A DNA stretch of 64,000 bases from Planctomycetaceae bacterium (GCA_016793115.1 JAEUIN010000052.1:26445-90444); one strand, 5' to 3'; counted from the first letter of the stretch, positions 25,991-35,733 are shown. The notes: a model not told the origin generated them from the sequence alone. Translations and numbers: made by a program.

Positions 25991-26409
25991 TGTCCACGAT
26001 CCCCCGTGTTCCGCACATCGACGCCGCTAACAGAAGTTCAATCGGCCCGACATCGGGCGAAGGGTGCGGTTTGGTTGCCGCCGTGTGCTGCCGAAGATCT
26101 AAGCGAGCACCGTGCCGCGGCTCGAGCCAAGCGGCCTTGGTAAGCCGCCTGCCGCAATGAATTTCCTGTTTTTTAGCCGTTTTTTTAGTCCGCGACGGCG
26201 GGCAAGTTTTTTTCCGCGGGAGTCTGCGATATCCGACTGTGTCGTTGCGGCAACACTTGTTGCGGCGGCATCGTTGCTCAACGGCAACACGGCGGCGGAC
26301 CGGCGACGGCGTCATTATCGATACAAGCCGAATTCTTTCGCGTTTGCCGGAGCGGCTGCGCGTGACGGCCGAAGCTAGAATTGAGCTCTTATTTTGAGGT
26401 TGGAAAACG
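25991..26409. other. Intergenic region between divergent small genes
   Basis: No supportable gene. It contains a short palindrome gcccgacatcgggc (26045-26058), upstream of the Flp-like gene. T-rich runs lie between about 26165 and 26215, and cggcaacac is repeated near 26245-26290. Promoters for both flanking small genes should lie here, but no clear -35/-10 pair could be chosen. Confidence 0.4.
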
Positions 26410-26607
26410 ATGTGCTCCGGCGACGGTATTTCCTCGGTCGTTCAAGCTCGGCAAGCACAGACGTACGCGCAAATCGGCATCGCGGTTCAGGCGAAGGCGC
26501 TCCAAGCGACACAAGTGCAAGGTGAAGCGGCCGTTGAGCTTCTCGAGGTCGCCGCCGAATTAGCAAAGCAACTCGGTCAAGGCTTGCAGTTCGACGCCCG
26601 CGCATAA
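26410..26607 (+). CDS. YjfB-like putative motility protein
   Basis: A 65-residue helical protein (MCSGDGISSVVQARQAQTYA onward) with GAGG ten bases before the ATG. The pattern of a short SS-V-Q start, Gln/Ala-rich amphipathic helix and AVELLEVAAEL end resembles the small YjfB family, found beside flagellar or motility genes and of unknown function. No flagellar gene is in this window. Similarity is judged by eye on a short sequence, so confidence is limited. Confidence 0.5.
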   Translation: MCSGDGISSVVQARQAQTYAQIGIAVQAKALQATQVQGEAAVELLEVAAELAKQLGQGLQFDARA

Positions 26608-26669
26608 ACATTGCGGATGAGCGGCGACGGCGATTCTAATGGGCGGCTCCTTGAAATCGGAGCCCGGTC

Positions 26670-27668
26670 ATGAAATTGGTTTGTTACCCCGCGTTGGATA
26701 CCGCACGCGCGGCGAGAGTCGCGGACGCCGTCGGCGACGGACAGGTGGTCCACTGCGCGACGACAAATGCCGCGGCCGCCGCGATCGTCGACGCCGACGC
26801 CTTCTTCGGTAAACTGACTCCTCAGATACTCGCTCCCGCGAAAAAGTTGCGGTGGGTGCAATCGCCGACGGCTAGCCTCGAGCACTACCTCTTCGACGAC
26901 CTGGTGCGGCACCCTTGCACGCTGACGAACATGCGCGGCATTTTCTCCGACGTCATCGCCGACCATGTGCTCGGTTACGTCCTCTGTTTTGCTCGCAATC
27001 TGCATATTTACTTGCGTCGGCAGCAACAGGCGTTATGGCAACCGGTCGGCGGTGAAGCCGACGGCGGACAGGATTTCGTGGTCGGTCCGGGCGTCGTCAC
27101 TTCGCGCGACCGGGCGCATCTCCACTTGGCGGACTGCACCTTGGGCGTCGTCGGTCTCGGCGGAATCGGCTTGGAAACCGCCGCTCGTGCACAAGCTTTC
27201 GGCATGCGCGTCGTCGGCTACGATCCGCAACCGGTCGCTGCGGCCGCGGAGCGAGTCGAACTTTGTGCGGATCTTGTCGGTCTGCTTCCGCTTTGCAACT
27301 TCGTAGTTATCTGCGCGCCGCACACGCCGGAGACCGAAGGGCTGTTCGATCGTGCGATGCTCCGCCGAATGCGCGCCGATGCTTATCTCATCAATATCGG
27401 CCGCGGCGCCGTCGTGAAGCTCGCCGACCTTGCGGCCGCGCTGGCTGCCAATGAAATCGCCGGGGCAGCGCTTGACGTTTTTGAATCGGAGCCCTTGCCG
27501 AAAGATAGTCCGCTCTGGGCGATGCCGAACGTCTTGATCACGCCGCACGTCGCCGCCTGCTCGCCGAGAATCGCGGCGCGTCATTTGGAGGCGCTGCTCG
27601 ACAATATTCGCCGCTTCGCCGGAGGCGCTCCGTTGCGGAACGTCGTCGACAAATTGAAGTGGTACTAA
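26670..27668 (+). CDS. D-isomer-specific 2-hydroxyacid dehydrogenase
   Basis: A 332-residue NAD(P)-dependent oxidoreductase. The Rossmann motif is GLGGIG (162-167) in LGVVGLGGIGLETAARAQAF. The catalytic set is Arg245 (NIGRGAVV), Glu274 (FESEPLP) and His293 (ITPHVAA). The family includes phosphoglycerate, glyoxylate and lactate dehydrogenases, and nothing here fixes the substrate. It stands alone, 62 bases after the YjfB-like gene. Confidence 0.9.
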   Translation: MKLVCYPALDTARAARVADAVGDGQVVHCATTNAAAAAIVDADAFFGKLTPQILAPAKKLRWVQSPTASLEHYLFDDLVRHPCTLTNMRGIFSDVIADHVLGYVLCFARNLHIYLRRQQQALWQPVGGEADGGQDFVVGPGVVTSRDRAHLHLADCTLGVVGLGGIGLETAARAQAFGMRVVGYDPQPVAAAAERVELCADLVGLLPLCNFVVICAPHTPETEGLFDRAMLRRMRADAYLINIGRGAVVKLADLAAALAANEIAGAALDVFESEPLPKDSPLWAMPNVLITPHVAACSPRIAARHLEALLDNIRRFAGGAPLRNVVDKLKWY

Positions 27669-27725
27669 AAAGTTGTGAATCTGGACGTGAATCCCGAGTG
27701 CGCATCAAATCGCAGTCTCACACGC

Positions 27726-28682
27726 TCACGCCTTTCTCAGCACTCTCCCGCGGTCGACCTCGGTAAAACCGAGCTTCTTGTAGAGTTCGAGCGCCGCCGT
27801 GTTGTGAACCATCGTCTGGGTTTCGACGAGGGCGATGTTGTGATTCCGCAGTTCCAAGATCGCTTCGCCGATCACGTACATCGCCAGGCCTTGTCGGCGG
27901 AATTCCGGATTCGTCGATAGCTCGACCAGGCCCGCCGCATGGCAGCCCCAGGCGGCCGACATCGTCTCCATCATCCAGAACGACACCCGCGCGACGCTGG
28001 GTGTCGCCGGCTGCTTGAGATCGACGTCGAAACGGGCCTGCGCGAAAATTCCCATCGTGCAGGCGTCCCACCACGACGTCGCCGGCGGATCCATCGCGGC
28101 GCGCACAGCCGCCGTGCGGCGGAGTTGCATCACGCGGCGATCGACCGGAGGGCGAAACGTCGCCGTCTCGCGGTGGAGTACCAATGTTTGATCGATCTCG
28201 CGGTAGCCGGCCGCCAGAAAAAATTGTTGCGCAGCGGGTGACGAATCCAGCACGCCCGGCATTTCGCTGCCGCCGTACATACCGAGATAAAAGCCGTTGA
28301 GGTGGCCGACGCCGCCGGCGTAGAGGACTCCGGCTCCGCGGCTCCGCAAATATTCTTCGGCGCGTGAGAGCAATTCGCGGCCGATGCCGCGCCGCTGGTA
28401 GTGCGGGCGCGTCATGACCAAGTGGGTCACGCCCATCTCGGTCGCGAGCTGCGAGCCGTCGTCGCTCGGTCCGAAGGCGGCGTGGGCGAATCCGACCGCC
28501 GTGTCGCCGTCCCAGGCCACGATCAGCCCGGCGGGATCGAAGTATTGCTTGGCGAGAATCAGTTGATCGAACAGCATCACCGACATCGGCTGAACGAGCG
28601 CGCGCTCCGGCGGCTGCGAACGCCAAATATCCACCAACTGAGGCGGATCGGTGTTGCGAAACGTACGATAAACGATCGCCAA
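27726..28682 (-). CDS. Protein with two GNAT acetyltransferase domains
   Basis: A 318-residue protein starting at TTG, six bases after GAGGT. Two Gcn5-related domains lie in tandem. The first (about 1-170) has the acetyl-CoA loop YQRRGIGRELLSRAEEYL. The second (about 215-318) has FRRQGLAMYVIGEAILEL and the motif B-like NTAALELYKKLGF. Tandem GNAT proteins include mycothiol synthase and others, so the substrate is unknown. It follows the Rieske gene on the same strand after 92 bases. Confidence 0.82.
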   Translation of the reverse strand: MAIVYRTFRNTDPPQLVDIWRSQPPERALVQPMSVMLFDQLILAKQYFDPAGLIVAWDGDTAVGFAHAAFGPSDDGSQLATEMGVTHLVMTRPHYQRRGIGRELLSRAEEYLRSRGAGVLYAGGVGHLNGFYLGMYGGSEMPGVLDSSPAAQQFFLAAGYREIDQTLVLHRETATFRPPVDRRVMQLRRTAAVRAAMDPPATSWWDACTMGIFAQARFDVDLKQPATPSVARVSFWMMETMSAAWGCHAAGLVELSTNPEFRRQGLAMYVIGEAILELRNHNIALVETQTMVHNTAALELYKKLGFTEVDRGRVLRKA

Positions 28683-28774
28683 GCGGTGACCTCAAGCGTG
28701 CGGCGCGATGCGGTTTGCCGAATCATCGCACTTTCGCGGAGATTCGCAAGCCACGAACGGCAGTCTAGGCGCCT

Positions 28775-29098
28775 TCAGGGCTTTACGCGAACTTGCACGT
28801 CGCCGCCGTCGATGCGGACATCGAACGTCGGCTGGACGAGCGTTTTGCGAAGCTGAAATTCGCCGCTACGAACGTCGAACTGCCAGCCGTGCCACGGGCA
28901 AGTCACGATGCATCCCTGCATGGCACCCTTGCCTAGCGGGCCCCCCTGGTGCGGGCAAACGCCGTCCAGCGCGAAATACGCGCCGTCGAGATTGAATAGC
29001 GCGATCAGTCGCCCTGCGGCGACGACTTCGCGTCCTTCGCCGGGAGGGCAATCGCTCGTCTTGCAAACGGTGAACCAGTTGTCGTCGCTGCTCGACAC
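28775..29098 (-). CDS. Rieske [2Fe-2S] ferredoxin-like protein
   Basis: A 107-residue single-domain Rieske protein. The cluster ligands are complete: Cys48 and His50 in VCPHQGGPLG, and Cys67 and His70 in TCPWHGWQFD. It resembles NirD and the small Rieske electron carriers of dioxygenases. It starts with GTG two bases after the stop of the Gfo/Idh/MocA gene, so the two are co-transcribed. No oxygenase subunit is nearby, so its redox partner is unknown. Confidence 0.9.
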   Translation of the reverse strand: MSSSDDNWFTVCKTSDCPPGEGREVVAAGRLIALFNLDGAYFALDGVCPHQGGPLGKGAMQGCIVTCPWHGWQFDVRSGEFQLRKTLVQPTFDVRIDGGDVQVRVKP

Positions 29099-29100
29099 GC

Positions 29101-30192
29101 TTATTTGTCAACCTTACGCTTGCGTGCTTCGAGCGTGGGGTCTTTCTCAAGCGGCAACATGACCGGCTTACCTGTCTCGGCCGACTTATAGATGGCAAGA
29201 ATAATTTCGACCGAGCGGCGCCCTTCGCGACCGTCGACGCTCGGCGCTTTATTCTTCTTCACCGCGTCGAGCAAATCTTGAAACTGCCGCGAATGGCCGT
29301 GATGACCGATCGCCGTCGGGTCGCCGGCGCCGCCGCCTGTGCTCTTCCGCGAATTCATCGCTTCGAGAATCATTTTGTCGCGCTTGTCGGCCTTTTCGAA
29401 GTCCCACTTGATCAGGTCTTCCTCTTCCATGCAGGCCGACCCCTGTGAGCCGTGCACCTCGATCTTCTTGAGGTATCCTGGGTACGCAGCCGTGGTCGCT
29501 TCCATGACGCCGAGTGCGCCGTTTGCGAAACGCAGCGTCGCGACCACGGTGTCTTCCACCGCAATCCGTTCATGAGCCAGCGTGGCCCACTGCGAACGCA
29601 CCTCGACGACCGGGCCCATCAACCAAGTCAGCAAGTCGACGCTATGAATCGCTTGGTTCATCAGCGCACCGCCGCCGTCGAGCTCCCAAGTGCCGCGCCA
29701 CTTGCCGCCGTCATAATAGGCTTGTGTGCGATACCACTTCACATAAGCGTCGCCCATCGTGAGCTTGCCGAAACGATTCGCGTCGATCGCCTTTTTGATT
29801 TCGCGGCTCGAATCGTGAAAGCGCGACGGAAAGATCGTCGCTAGCTTGACGCCGGCCTTGTCGCAGGCGTCGATGATGGCGTCGCACCGCTTGAGCGTGA
29901 TTTCAAGCGGCTTTTCGACGATGACATGCTTTCCCGCCTTGGCCGCCATCACGGCAGGTTCCATATGCGCCCCGCTCGGCGTGCCGATCGTTACCACATC
30001 GACTTTCGGATCGGCCAGCATGTCTTCGAGCTTGGCATAGGCCTTGCAACCGTGCTTAGCGGCGAGCTTCTCGGCGGCCGAAGCGAAATTGTCGAAGCAA
30101 GCGACGAGCTTTGCCCCTTTGATGTCGGCGATGGCCCGCGCGTGAAACTCGGCGATCATGCCGCAACCGATAATTCCGAAACCAAATGGCAT
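29101..30192 (-). CDS. Gfo/Idh/MocA-family oxidoreductase
   Basis: A 363-residue NAD(P)-dependent sugar or cyclitol dehydrogenase type. The N-terminal Rossmann motif is FGIIGCGMIAEFHARAI, VIVEKPLE is the conserved EKP motif, and ELDGGGALMNQAIHSVDLLT is the substrate-side signature. The ATG at 30192 begins the conserved fold; the longer open frame adds an unrelated extension. Such proteins are numerous in planctomycetes and often act on polysaccharide-derived sugars, but the substrate cannot be read here. Confidence 0.92.
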   Translation of the reverse strand: MPFGFGIIGCGMIAEFHARAIADIKGAKLVACFDNFASAAEKLAAKHGCKAYAKLEDMLADPKVDVVTIGTPSGAHMEPAVMAAKAGKHVIVEKPLEITLKRCDAIIDACDKAGVKLATIFPSRFHDSSREIKKAIDANRFGKLTMGDAYVKWYRTQAYYDGGKWRGTWELDGGGALMNQAIHSVDLLTWLMGPVVEVRSQWATLAHERIAVEDTVVATLRFANGALGVMEATTAAYPGYLKKIEVHGSQGSACMEEEDLIKWDFEKADKRDKMILEAMNSRKSTGGGAGDPTAIGHHGHSRQFQDLLDAVKKNKAPSVDGREGRRSVEIILAIYKSAETGKPVMLPLEKDPTLEARKRKVDK

Positions 30193-30349
30193 CGAGATGT
30201 CCTTCTGAGCGGGAAAACGCAGGTCGAATCTGCGATGGAAACGACGTAGAGCGGCGATTATAGATGTCGCGATAAAACAGGGCAAACGACGGCCGATCCT
30301 ATCAACTCGCCTTTCCGCTTTGCTCGTAGCGTCCTAGAATTTCCCCGCT

Positions 30350-33300
30350 ATGTGCGCCGTGGCCGACAAAGAGGCGGGGGCCGCCGAGCGACTCCGATCG
30401 CTCGCGCACCGCCTGAACTCGGAAAAAGGCTTCGACGAAGTATTGGCCAGCCTGCGTGCCGGGCATGGAGCCACGCTCGACGGAGTTCGGGGCTCGAGCT
30501 GCGCGCTCGCCGCCGCGGCCCTAATCGAACATGCTCCCGCCACGCTCTGCATCGTCTGCCCGCATCCGGCCGACGTCGATGAGTTCTACGATGAACTCGC
30601 TCTGTTCACCGCACATCGCGTCGAAAAATTCCCCGCCTGGGAGACGCTGCCCAGCGAACTCGTCGTCCGCGACGAAGTCTACGGCGACCGAATGCGGTTG
30701 CTTAAACGGTTCGTTGAAGCGGCTGAAGTCGCGAACGTCGAACCTCCGAAGCTGGTCGTCACGAGCATTCAAAGTCTGCTTCAACCGGTCCCCCCTCCTG
30801 CTCTGCTCGCCGCGCAAACGCGACGCCTCTTCGCGGGCGAAACAATAGAACCCGATTCGCTCGCCCGCTGGCTCGTTGAGCAAGGCTTCGAGCACACGGG
30901 AGCGGTCCAGCTTCCGGGCGAATTCTCGCTGCGCGGCGGTATCCTCGATCTGTTCGCGCCGGATTGGTTCGATCCGGTGCGTGTCGAGTTTTTCGGCGAC
31001 ACCGTCGAATCGATCCGCCGCTTCGACTTGGCGACGCAGCGGAGCCTGGCCCCCTTGGAGAGCATCGACGTCACGGTGCTCAAGCCGGAAGCGGCGCGCG
31101 GCGAGCATCTGTCCGCGTACCTGCCTAAGAACACCTGGGTGTTGCTCGTCGAGCCGAACGAACTTGAGGAGGAAGGGCGACACTACCTTTCGCGGCTCGA
31201 CAAACCGGAACAACTTTACACCGTGAGCGACGCGCTCACGAAGATGTATAAGTTTCCGTCGGTGGCGGCGTCGGCGATCTCCACCGCGTCGTTGGAAACC
31301 ACATGCCACCTGCGCATTGAGTCGGTCGAGCGTTTTAGCGGCGACATCACGAAAGTTCGCGGTGAGTTGGAGAGCGTCGCCGAGGGACAAGAGCTGTTCA
31401 TCGTCTGCACCACGGAGGCCGAGGCCGAGCGCTTGGCCGACGTGTTTGCAGGCACCAAGCCTGCGCTCGCCGGTCGCTTGCATTATCCCATCGGCTACCT
31501 CCGCAGCGGCTTCCGATTACTGTCCGACAAGGTGCTGCTGATCAGCGGCGGCGAGTTGTTCCATCGCTCCGAAGTTCGTCGGCCGTCGCGGCGGCGACTT
31601 GGGCGCGTGATCGACAGTTTCCTCGATTTGCGCGAGGGAGACTACGTCGTCCACATCTCCCACGGCATCGGCAAGTATCGCGGGATGCGGTTGCTCGAAA
31701 AAGACGATCGAGCCGAAGAGCACCTGGAGCTTGAATTCGACGGCGGCACGAAGATCTTTGTGCCGGCTTCGAAGATCGACTTGGTGCAGAAGTACGTCGG
31801 CGGCGCTAAATCGAAGCCTAATTTGGCGAAGATCGGCAGCCCGACGTGGGCCAAGAAGAAAGAATCGGTCGAGGCCGCCGTACTGGATATGGCCTCCGAC
31901 ATGCTCGACCTGCAAGCGGCCCGTGCCGTACGCCCGGGCATCGCGTATCCCTCCGATACGGAATGGTGTCGCGAATTCGACGCCTCGTTCCCTTACACGG
32001 AAACGCCCGACCAGGCCGTGGCGATCAAGGCCACGAAGGACGACATGCAGGCTCCGCGGCCGATGGATCGACTGATTTGCGGCGATGTCGGCTACGGCAA
32101 AACCGAAGTCGCGATGCGGGCCGCGTTCAAAGCCGTCGACGCCGGTTTTCAAACCGCGGTGCTTGTGCCGACGACGGTGCTGGCCGATCAGCACGGTCGC
32201 ACGTTTCGCAAGCGAATGGCCGAATTCCCCTTCAAGATCGCCGTGTTGAGCCGATTTTGTTCGACTAAAGAAGAACGCGAAATCATCAAGGGGCTCGCCG
32301 ACGGTTCGATCGACGTCGTCATCGGCACTCATCGCTTGGTGTCGCAAGATGTGCGGTTCTCGAACCTAGGGCTCATCATTATCGACGAAGAACAGCGATT
32401 CGGCGTCGAAGTGAAGGAGAAGCTCAAAGCGCTGAAGCAGGTGGTCGACGTGATGACGCTCAGCGCGACTCCGATACCGCGCACGCTCCACATGTCGCTA
32501 CTTGGGCTGCGCGACATTTCCAATCTCGAAACGCCGCCGGCGGATCGGTTGGCGATCGAAACCCGTGTGACGCGCTTTACGCCCGAGATCTTCCGCGCCG
32601 CGGCCCTCCGCGAACTTAATCGCAACGGCCAGATGTTTTTCGTGCATAACCGTATTCAAGACATCAAACAAGTCGCGGCGAAACTGCAAAGCATCGTGCC
32701 GGAGTTGCGCATCGGCATCGGCCACGGTCAGATGGCCGAAGGAGAGCTCGAAGAGGTGATGCTCGGATTCATAGCCCACAAGTTTGATTGCTTGCTGGCG
32801 ACGACGATCATCGAGTCGGGCCTGGATATTCCGAACGCCAACACGATGTTCATCGATGAGGCCGACCACTACGGCTTGGCGGACTTGCACCAGTTGCGGG
32901 GCCGCGTCGGACGCTATAAGCATCGAGCCTATTGTTACATGTTGCTCGATGAAAATAAGCCGCTCACGAGCACGGCGGCCAAGCGGCTTGCGGCGATCGA
33001 AGAATTCAGCTCGATGGGAGCCGGCTTCGCCATTGCGATGCGCGATCTGGAAATCCGTGGTGCCGGCAACATCCTTGGTACCGAACAGAGCGGCCACATT
33101 GCCACGGTCGGTTATGAACTCTACTGCGATCTGCTTGAGAAAACGGTGCGTCAGTTGCAGAAGCTCCCGCCGAAGGAGCACGTCGAGGTCAACATCGACC
33201 TGCCGGGCGAAGCCTATCTGCCGCGGCGCTACGTGCCGGACCAACGGCACAAAATCGACTTGTATCGTCGGCTGTCGCGCGTTTCGACGTTGCAAGAACT

Positions 33301-33604
33301 CGCCGACCTCGCGACCGAGATCGCCGATCGTTTCGGTCCGCGACCCGAAGTCGTCGAACGGCTGCTAGCACGCATGGAACTGCGTGTGCTCGCACATCAG
33401 TGGGGAGTCGAATCGATCCACCTGGAAGAAGGCTTTGTCGTGTTCGGCTATCACGATCGGAGCAAAATCGAGCGACTCGGTAAACGCTTGAAGGATCGGC
33501 TGCGCATCGCCGACCATAAGAGCGCGTTCGTACCGATGCCGAAAGGGCAGGTCGACGCCGATTTGGTCGCTGAGTTCGTTAAATCGCTGTTGCGGCACGA
33601 TTAA
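30350..33604 (+). CDS. mfd: Transcription-repair coupling factor
   Basis: A 1084-residue translocase that removes stalled RNA polymerase and recruits UvrA. The order is standard: UvrB-homology modules (about 1-330), the RNA polymerase-interacting region with GDYVVHISHGIGKYRG (about 430-445), the helicase motor with Walker A CGDVGYGKTEVAMRAA (about 577) and IIDEEQRFG (about 678), then QLRGRVGRYKHRAYCYML. The C-terminal TRCF domain follows to the end. It fits the UvrB gene elsewhere in the window. It is divergent from the Gfo/Idh/MocA gene, with 157 bases between them. Confidence 0.97.
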   Translation: MCAVADKEAGAAERLRSLAHRLNSEKGFDEVLASLRAGHGATLDGVRGSSCALAAAALIEHAPATLCIVCPHPADVDEFYDELALFTAHRVEKFPAWETLPSELVVRDEVYGDRMRLLKRFVEAAEVANVEPPKLVVTSIQSLLQPVPPPALLAAQTRRLFAGETIEPDSLARWLVEQGFEHTGAVQLPGEFSLRGGILDLFAPDWFDPVRVEFFGDTVESIRRFDLATQRSLAPLESIDVTVLKPEAARGEHLSAYLPKNTWVLLVEPNELEEEGRHYLSRLDKPEQLYTVSDALTKMYKFPSVAASAISTASLETTCHLRIESVERFSGDITKVRGELESVAEGQELFIVCTTEAEAERLADVFAGTKPALAGRLHYPIGYLRSGFRLLSDKVLLISGGELFHRSEVRRPSRRRLGRVIDSFLDLREGDYVVHISHGIGKYRGMRLLEKDDRAEEHLELEFDGGTKIFVPASKIDLVQKYVGGAKSKPNLAKIGSPTWAKKKESVEAAVLDMASDMLDLQAARAVRPGIAYPSDTEWCREFDASFPYTETPDQAVAIKATKDDMQAPRPMDRLICGDVGYGKTEVAMRAAFKAVDAGFQTAVLVPTTVLADQHGRTFRKRMAEFPFKIAVLSRFCSTKEEREIIKGLADGSIDVVIGTHRLVSQDVRFSNLGLIIIDEEQRFGVEVKEKLKALKQVVDVMTLSATPIPRTLHMSLLGLRDISNLETPPADRLAIETRVTRFTPEIFRAAALRELNRNGQMFFVHNRIQDIKQVAAKLQSIVPELRIGIGHGQMAEGELEEVMLGFIAHKFDCLLATTIIESGLDIPNANTMFIDEADHYGLADLHQLRGRVGRYKHRAYCYMLLDENKPLTSTAAKRLAAIEEFSSMGAGFAIAMRDLEIRGAGNILGTEQSGHIATVGYELYCDLLEKTVRQLQKLPPKEHVEVNIDLPGEAYLPRRYVPDQRHKIDLYRRLSRVSTLQELADLATEIADRFGPRPEVVERLLARMELRVLAHQWGVESIHLEEGFVVFGYHDRSKIERLGKRLKDRLRIADHKSAFVPMPKGQVDADLVAEFVKSLLRHD

Positions 33605-33619
33605 CGTCCGGCCTATACT
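33590..33619 (+). promoter_or_regulatory. Candidate promoter of the PpiC-type gene
   Basis: TTGCGG (33590-33595) and TATACT (33614-33619) are 18 bases apart, straddling the end of mfd. The predicted start would give a leader of about 115 bases before the foldase gene. Confidence 0.4.
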
Positions 33620-33741
33620 CCCGCCGTCGCTGCAAGCGAACTCGCGCTCGCCCCGTACCCGAAAGCGCCGTTTGCTTGCGGTAGCGCCGCCATGAGGGCG
33701 GTGCCGTCCCCGCCGGAACCCACGGACACAGGAAGTGCCCG

Positions 33742-35106
33742 GTGACCCGAATCTTCTATCTTTCGATCTCCGGCCTCACGCTGTGGGCCGCCGCGGTTCA
33801 GTGGCTGCCGCGTGAAGGATTGCGGACGGAACTTGATTTCGGTCCGGAACAAGCGCGTGCGCAAAGTCCCGCTTCGTCGCCGCTCTTTCTGCAGCCGCCG
33901 GTTCCGACGGAAGCCGCTTTGCCGACGGCCGGCGCGGCGACTCCGGCCGCGACCGCGATTCCCGGCTATCCCGCAACGGGCTCGCCCGCCGCTGCCGCAC
34001 CTCCGCTCGGTGCCGTAAGCGCCGCGGCGGCGACTTCGACCGCGTTTACGCAGCCCCCGTTATCGACGACCGGACCGGTCGCATGGCAACCGGATACGCA
34101 AGAGCTCGAAAGCGCCAAAGTCGTCGCCCGTGTGGGCGGCGACGTGATTTTGGCCGGCGAGGTCATGGCGTCGGTCAAGGGCTATCTGGCGCGAAACAAC
34201 GTCGACCCGAACGAGCCGGGCGTGGCCGAGCAAGTCGAGCAGTTGATGCGGATGCGCCTTAAGCAAATGATCGAAACTAGGCTCGTCGTCTACGAAGCGC
34301 GGCGAAAGATTCCGGCGGAGGGCTGGAACAACGCCATGAAGAAGTTTGATGAAGAGTTCGATAACAACGTCGTTCCGCAGATGATGAAGGAACGCAAGGT
34401 CGAGACGCCGCAGCAACTCGAAGCCGCGTTGCGTAAAGAAGGCACGACGCTCGACCGCGAGCGTCGCGGTTTCGCCGAACAAGTGCTGCGCAACAGCTGG
34501 ATCAGCCAGTCGGTGAAGATCGACCAAGAAGTGACCCACAAGCAAATGCTCGATTACTATTACGAGCATGCGAAGCAGTACGATCTGCAAGCCCAGGCGC
34601 GTTGGGAGCAAATCACGATGCGGTTTGATCGGTTCTCTTCGAAGGCCGAAGCCTACGCCGCATTGGCCCAGGCCGGCAATCAAATCGTCGACGGACGTCC
34701 CTTTGCCGAAGTAGCTCGCGCCGTTTCGCAAGGAAGCACCGCGGCCGAGGGGGGCGCCGTCGACTGGACGACCCCCGGCAGCCTCGTCTCTCGCGAACTC
34801 GATGCCGCGCTCTTCGCCTTGCCGGTCGGCACGCTCAGCCCGATCATTGAAGATGCTCGCGGGTTCCATATCATTCGCATTGTTGAACGTCGGGAAGCCG
34901 GTCGAAAGCCGTTTACGGACGTGCAGGCCGAAATCAAAAAGAAGATCACCGACGAGCGCAAAAAAATCGCCGAGACGAAGTATCTCGAAGACGTCCGCAA
35001 GAACGCCGTGGTGTGGACGATTTACGACCAACCGGCGCAGAACGGCGGGCCTCAAGCCGGCACTAATGTTCTCAACGCGCGCCGTCCCGGCGAATCTCAA
35101 CGGTAG
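33742..35106 (+). CDS. Exported peptidyl-prolyl isomerase (PpiC/SurA type)
   Basis: A 454-residue protein starting with GTG. A signal-anchor segment (about 3-20) precedes a long Ala/Pro/Thr-rich linker to about 120. A SurA-like chaperone region follows (about 125-260, with RVGGDVILAGEVMASVKGYL). The parvulin isomerase domain (about 280-400) includes GRPFAEVARAVSQGSTAAEG and DARGFHIIRIVER. It probably assists folding of envelope proteins. The linker is unusually long for the family. Confidence 0.88.
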   Translation: MTRIFYLSISGLTLWAAAVQWLPREGLRTELDFGPEQARAQSPASSPLFLQPPVPTEAALPTAGAATPAATAIPGYPATGSPAAAAPPLGAVSAAAATSTAFTQPPLSTTGPVAWQPDTQELESAKVVARVGGDVILAGEVMASVKGYLARNNVDPNEPGVAEQVEQLMRMRLKQMIETRLVVYEARRKIPAEGWNNAMKKFDEEFDNNVVPQMMKERKVETPQQLEAALRKEGTTLDRERRGFAEQVLRNSWISQSVKIDQEVTHKQMLDYYYEHAKQYDLQAQARWEQITMRFDRFSSKAEAYAALAQAGNQIVDGRPFAEVARAVSQGSTAAEGGAVDWTTPGSLVSRELDAALFALPVGTLSPIIEDARGFHIIRIVERREAGRKPFTDVQAEIKKKITDERKKIAETKYLEDVRKNAVVWTIYDQPAQNGGPQAGTNVLNARRPGESQR

Positions 35107-35202
35107 CCCGAACGCCGCGAGAGATTCCTTACCGTCGCGGTACGCCGTTAGTAGCGGCAGCGAATTAAGGTACCGTTTCGCCGGCACTTTCGGGGGATCG
35201 CC

Positions 35203-35733
35203 ATGTCCCAGCCTTCGCCGTCCGCCGTGCTAAATCGCAATATTGAGCTCAAGGCCAAGTTGCGCGATCCGCAAGCCGCGCTCGCGGTGGCCGAGGCCTT
35301 GGCCACCGCGCCGGTCGAGACGCAACGACAAGTTGACACCTACTTCGCCGTGCCGCACGGACGACTCAAACTTCGCGAAATCGAAGGCCGGACCGCGCAA
35401 CTCGTTTGGTACGCGCGGGCCGACCAGCCTGGGGCCAAAGGGAGCGATTACCGGCTTGTCAACGTCGCTCACCCCGAAGGTCTCAAGGCGAGTCTGGCAA
35501 GCGCGTGCGGCATTAAAGCCGTCGTCGATAAGCGTCGTAGAATCTTTCTCTACAACAACGTCCGCATTCATCTCGACGAAGTCGAGTCGCTGGGAAATTT
35601 CATCGAATTTGAGGCGGTGCTCGGTCCCGAGATCGACGACGCGGCGGGCCGAGTGCAAGTCGAATTTCTTCAATCGGCATTTCAACTCGTCGCCGACGAT
35701 CTCATAGCCCGCAGCTACGCCGAACTCTTGTAG
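35203..35733 (+). CDS. CYTH-domain protein (class IV adenylate cyclase-like)
   Basis: A 176-residue protein with GGGGGA before its ATG. The CYTH signature is NRNIELKAKL near the N-terminus. The tunnel-fold strands follow: QRQVDTYFAVPHGRLKLREI, RRRIFLYNNVRIHLDEVESL and GNFIEFEAVL. This family includes CyaB-type adenylate cyclases and thiamine or inorganic triphosphatases, so the substrate is not set by sequence. The acidic and basic residues lining the tunnel are conserved. It lies 96 bases after the foldase gene. Confidence 0.88.
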   Translation: MSQPSPSAVLNRNIELKAKLRDPQAALAVAEALATAPVETQRQVDTYFAVPHGRLKLREIEGRTAQLVWYARADQPGAKGSDYRLVNVAHPEGLKASLASACGIKAVVDKRRRIFLYNNVRIHLDEVESLGNFIEFEAVLGPEIDDAAGRVQVEFLQSAFQLVADDLIARSYAELL

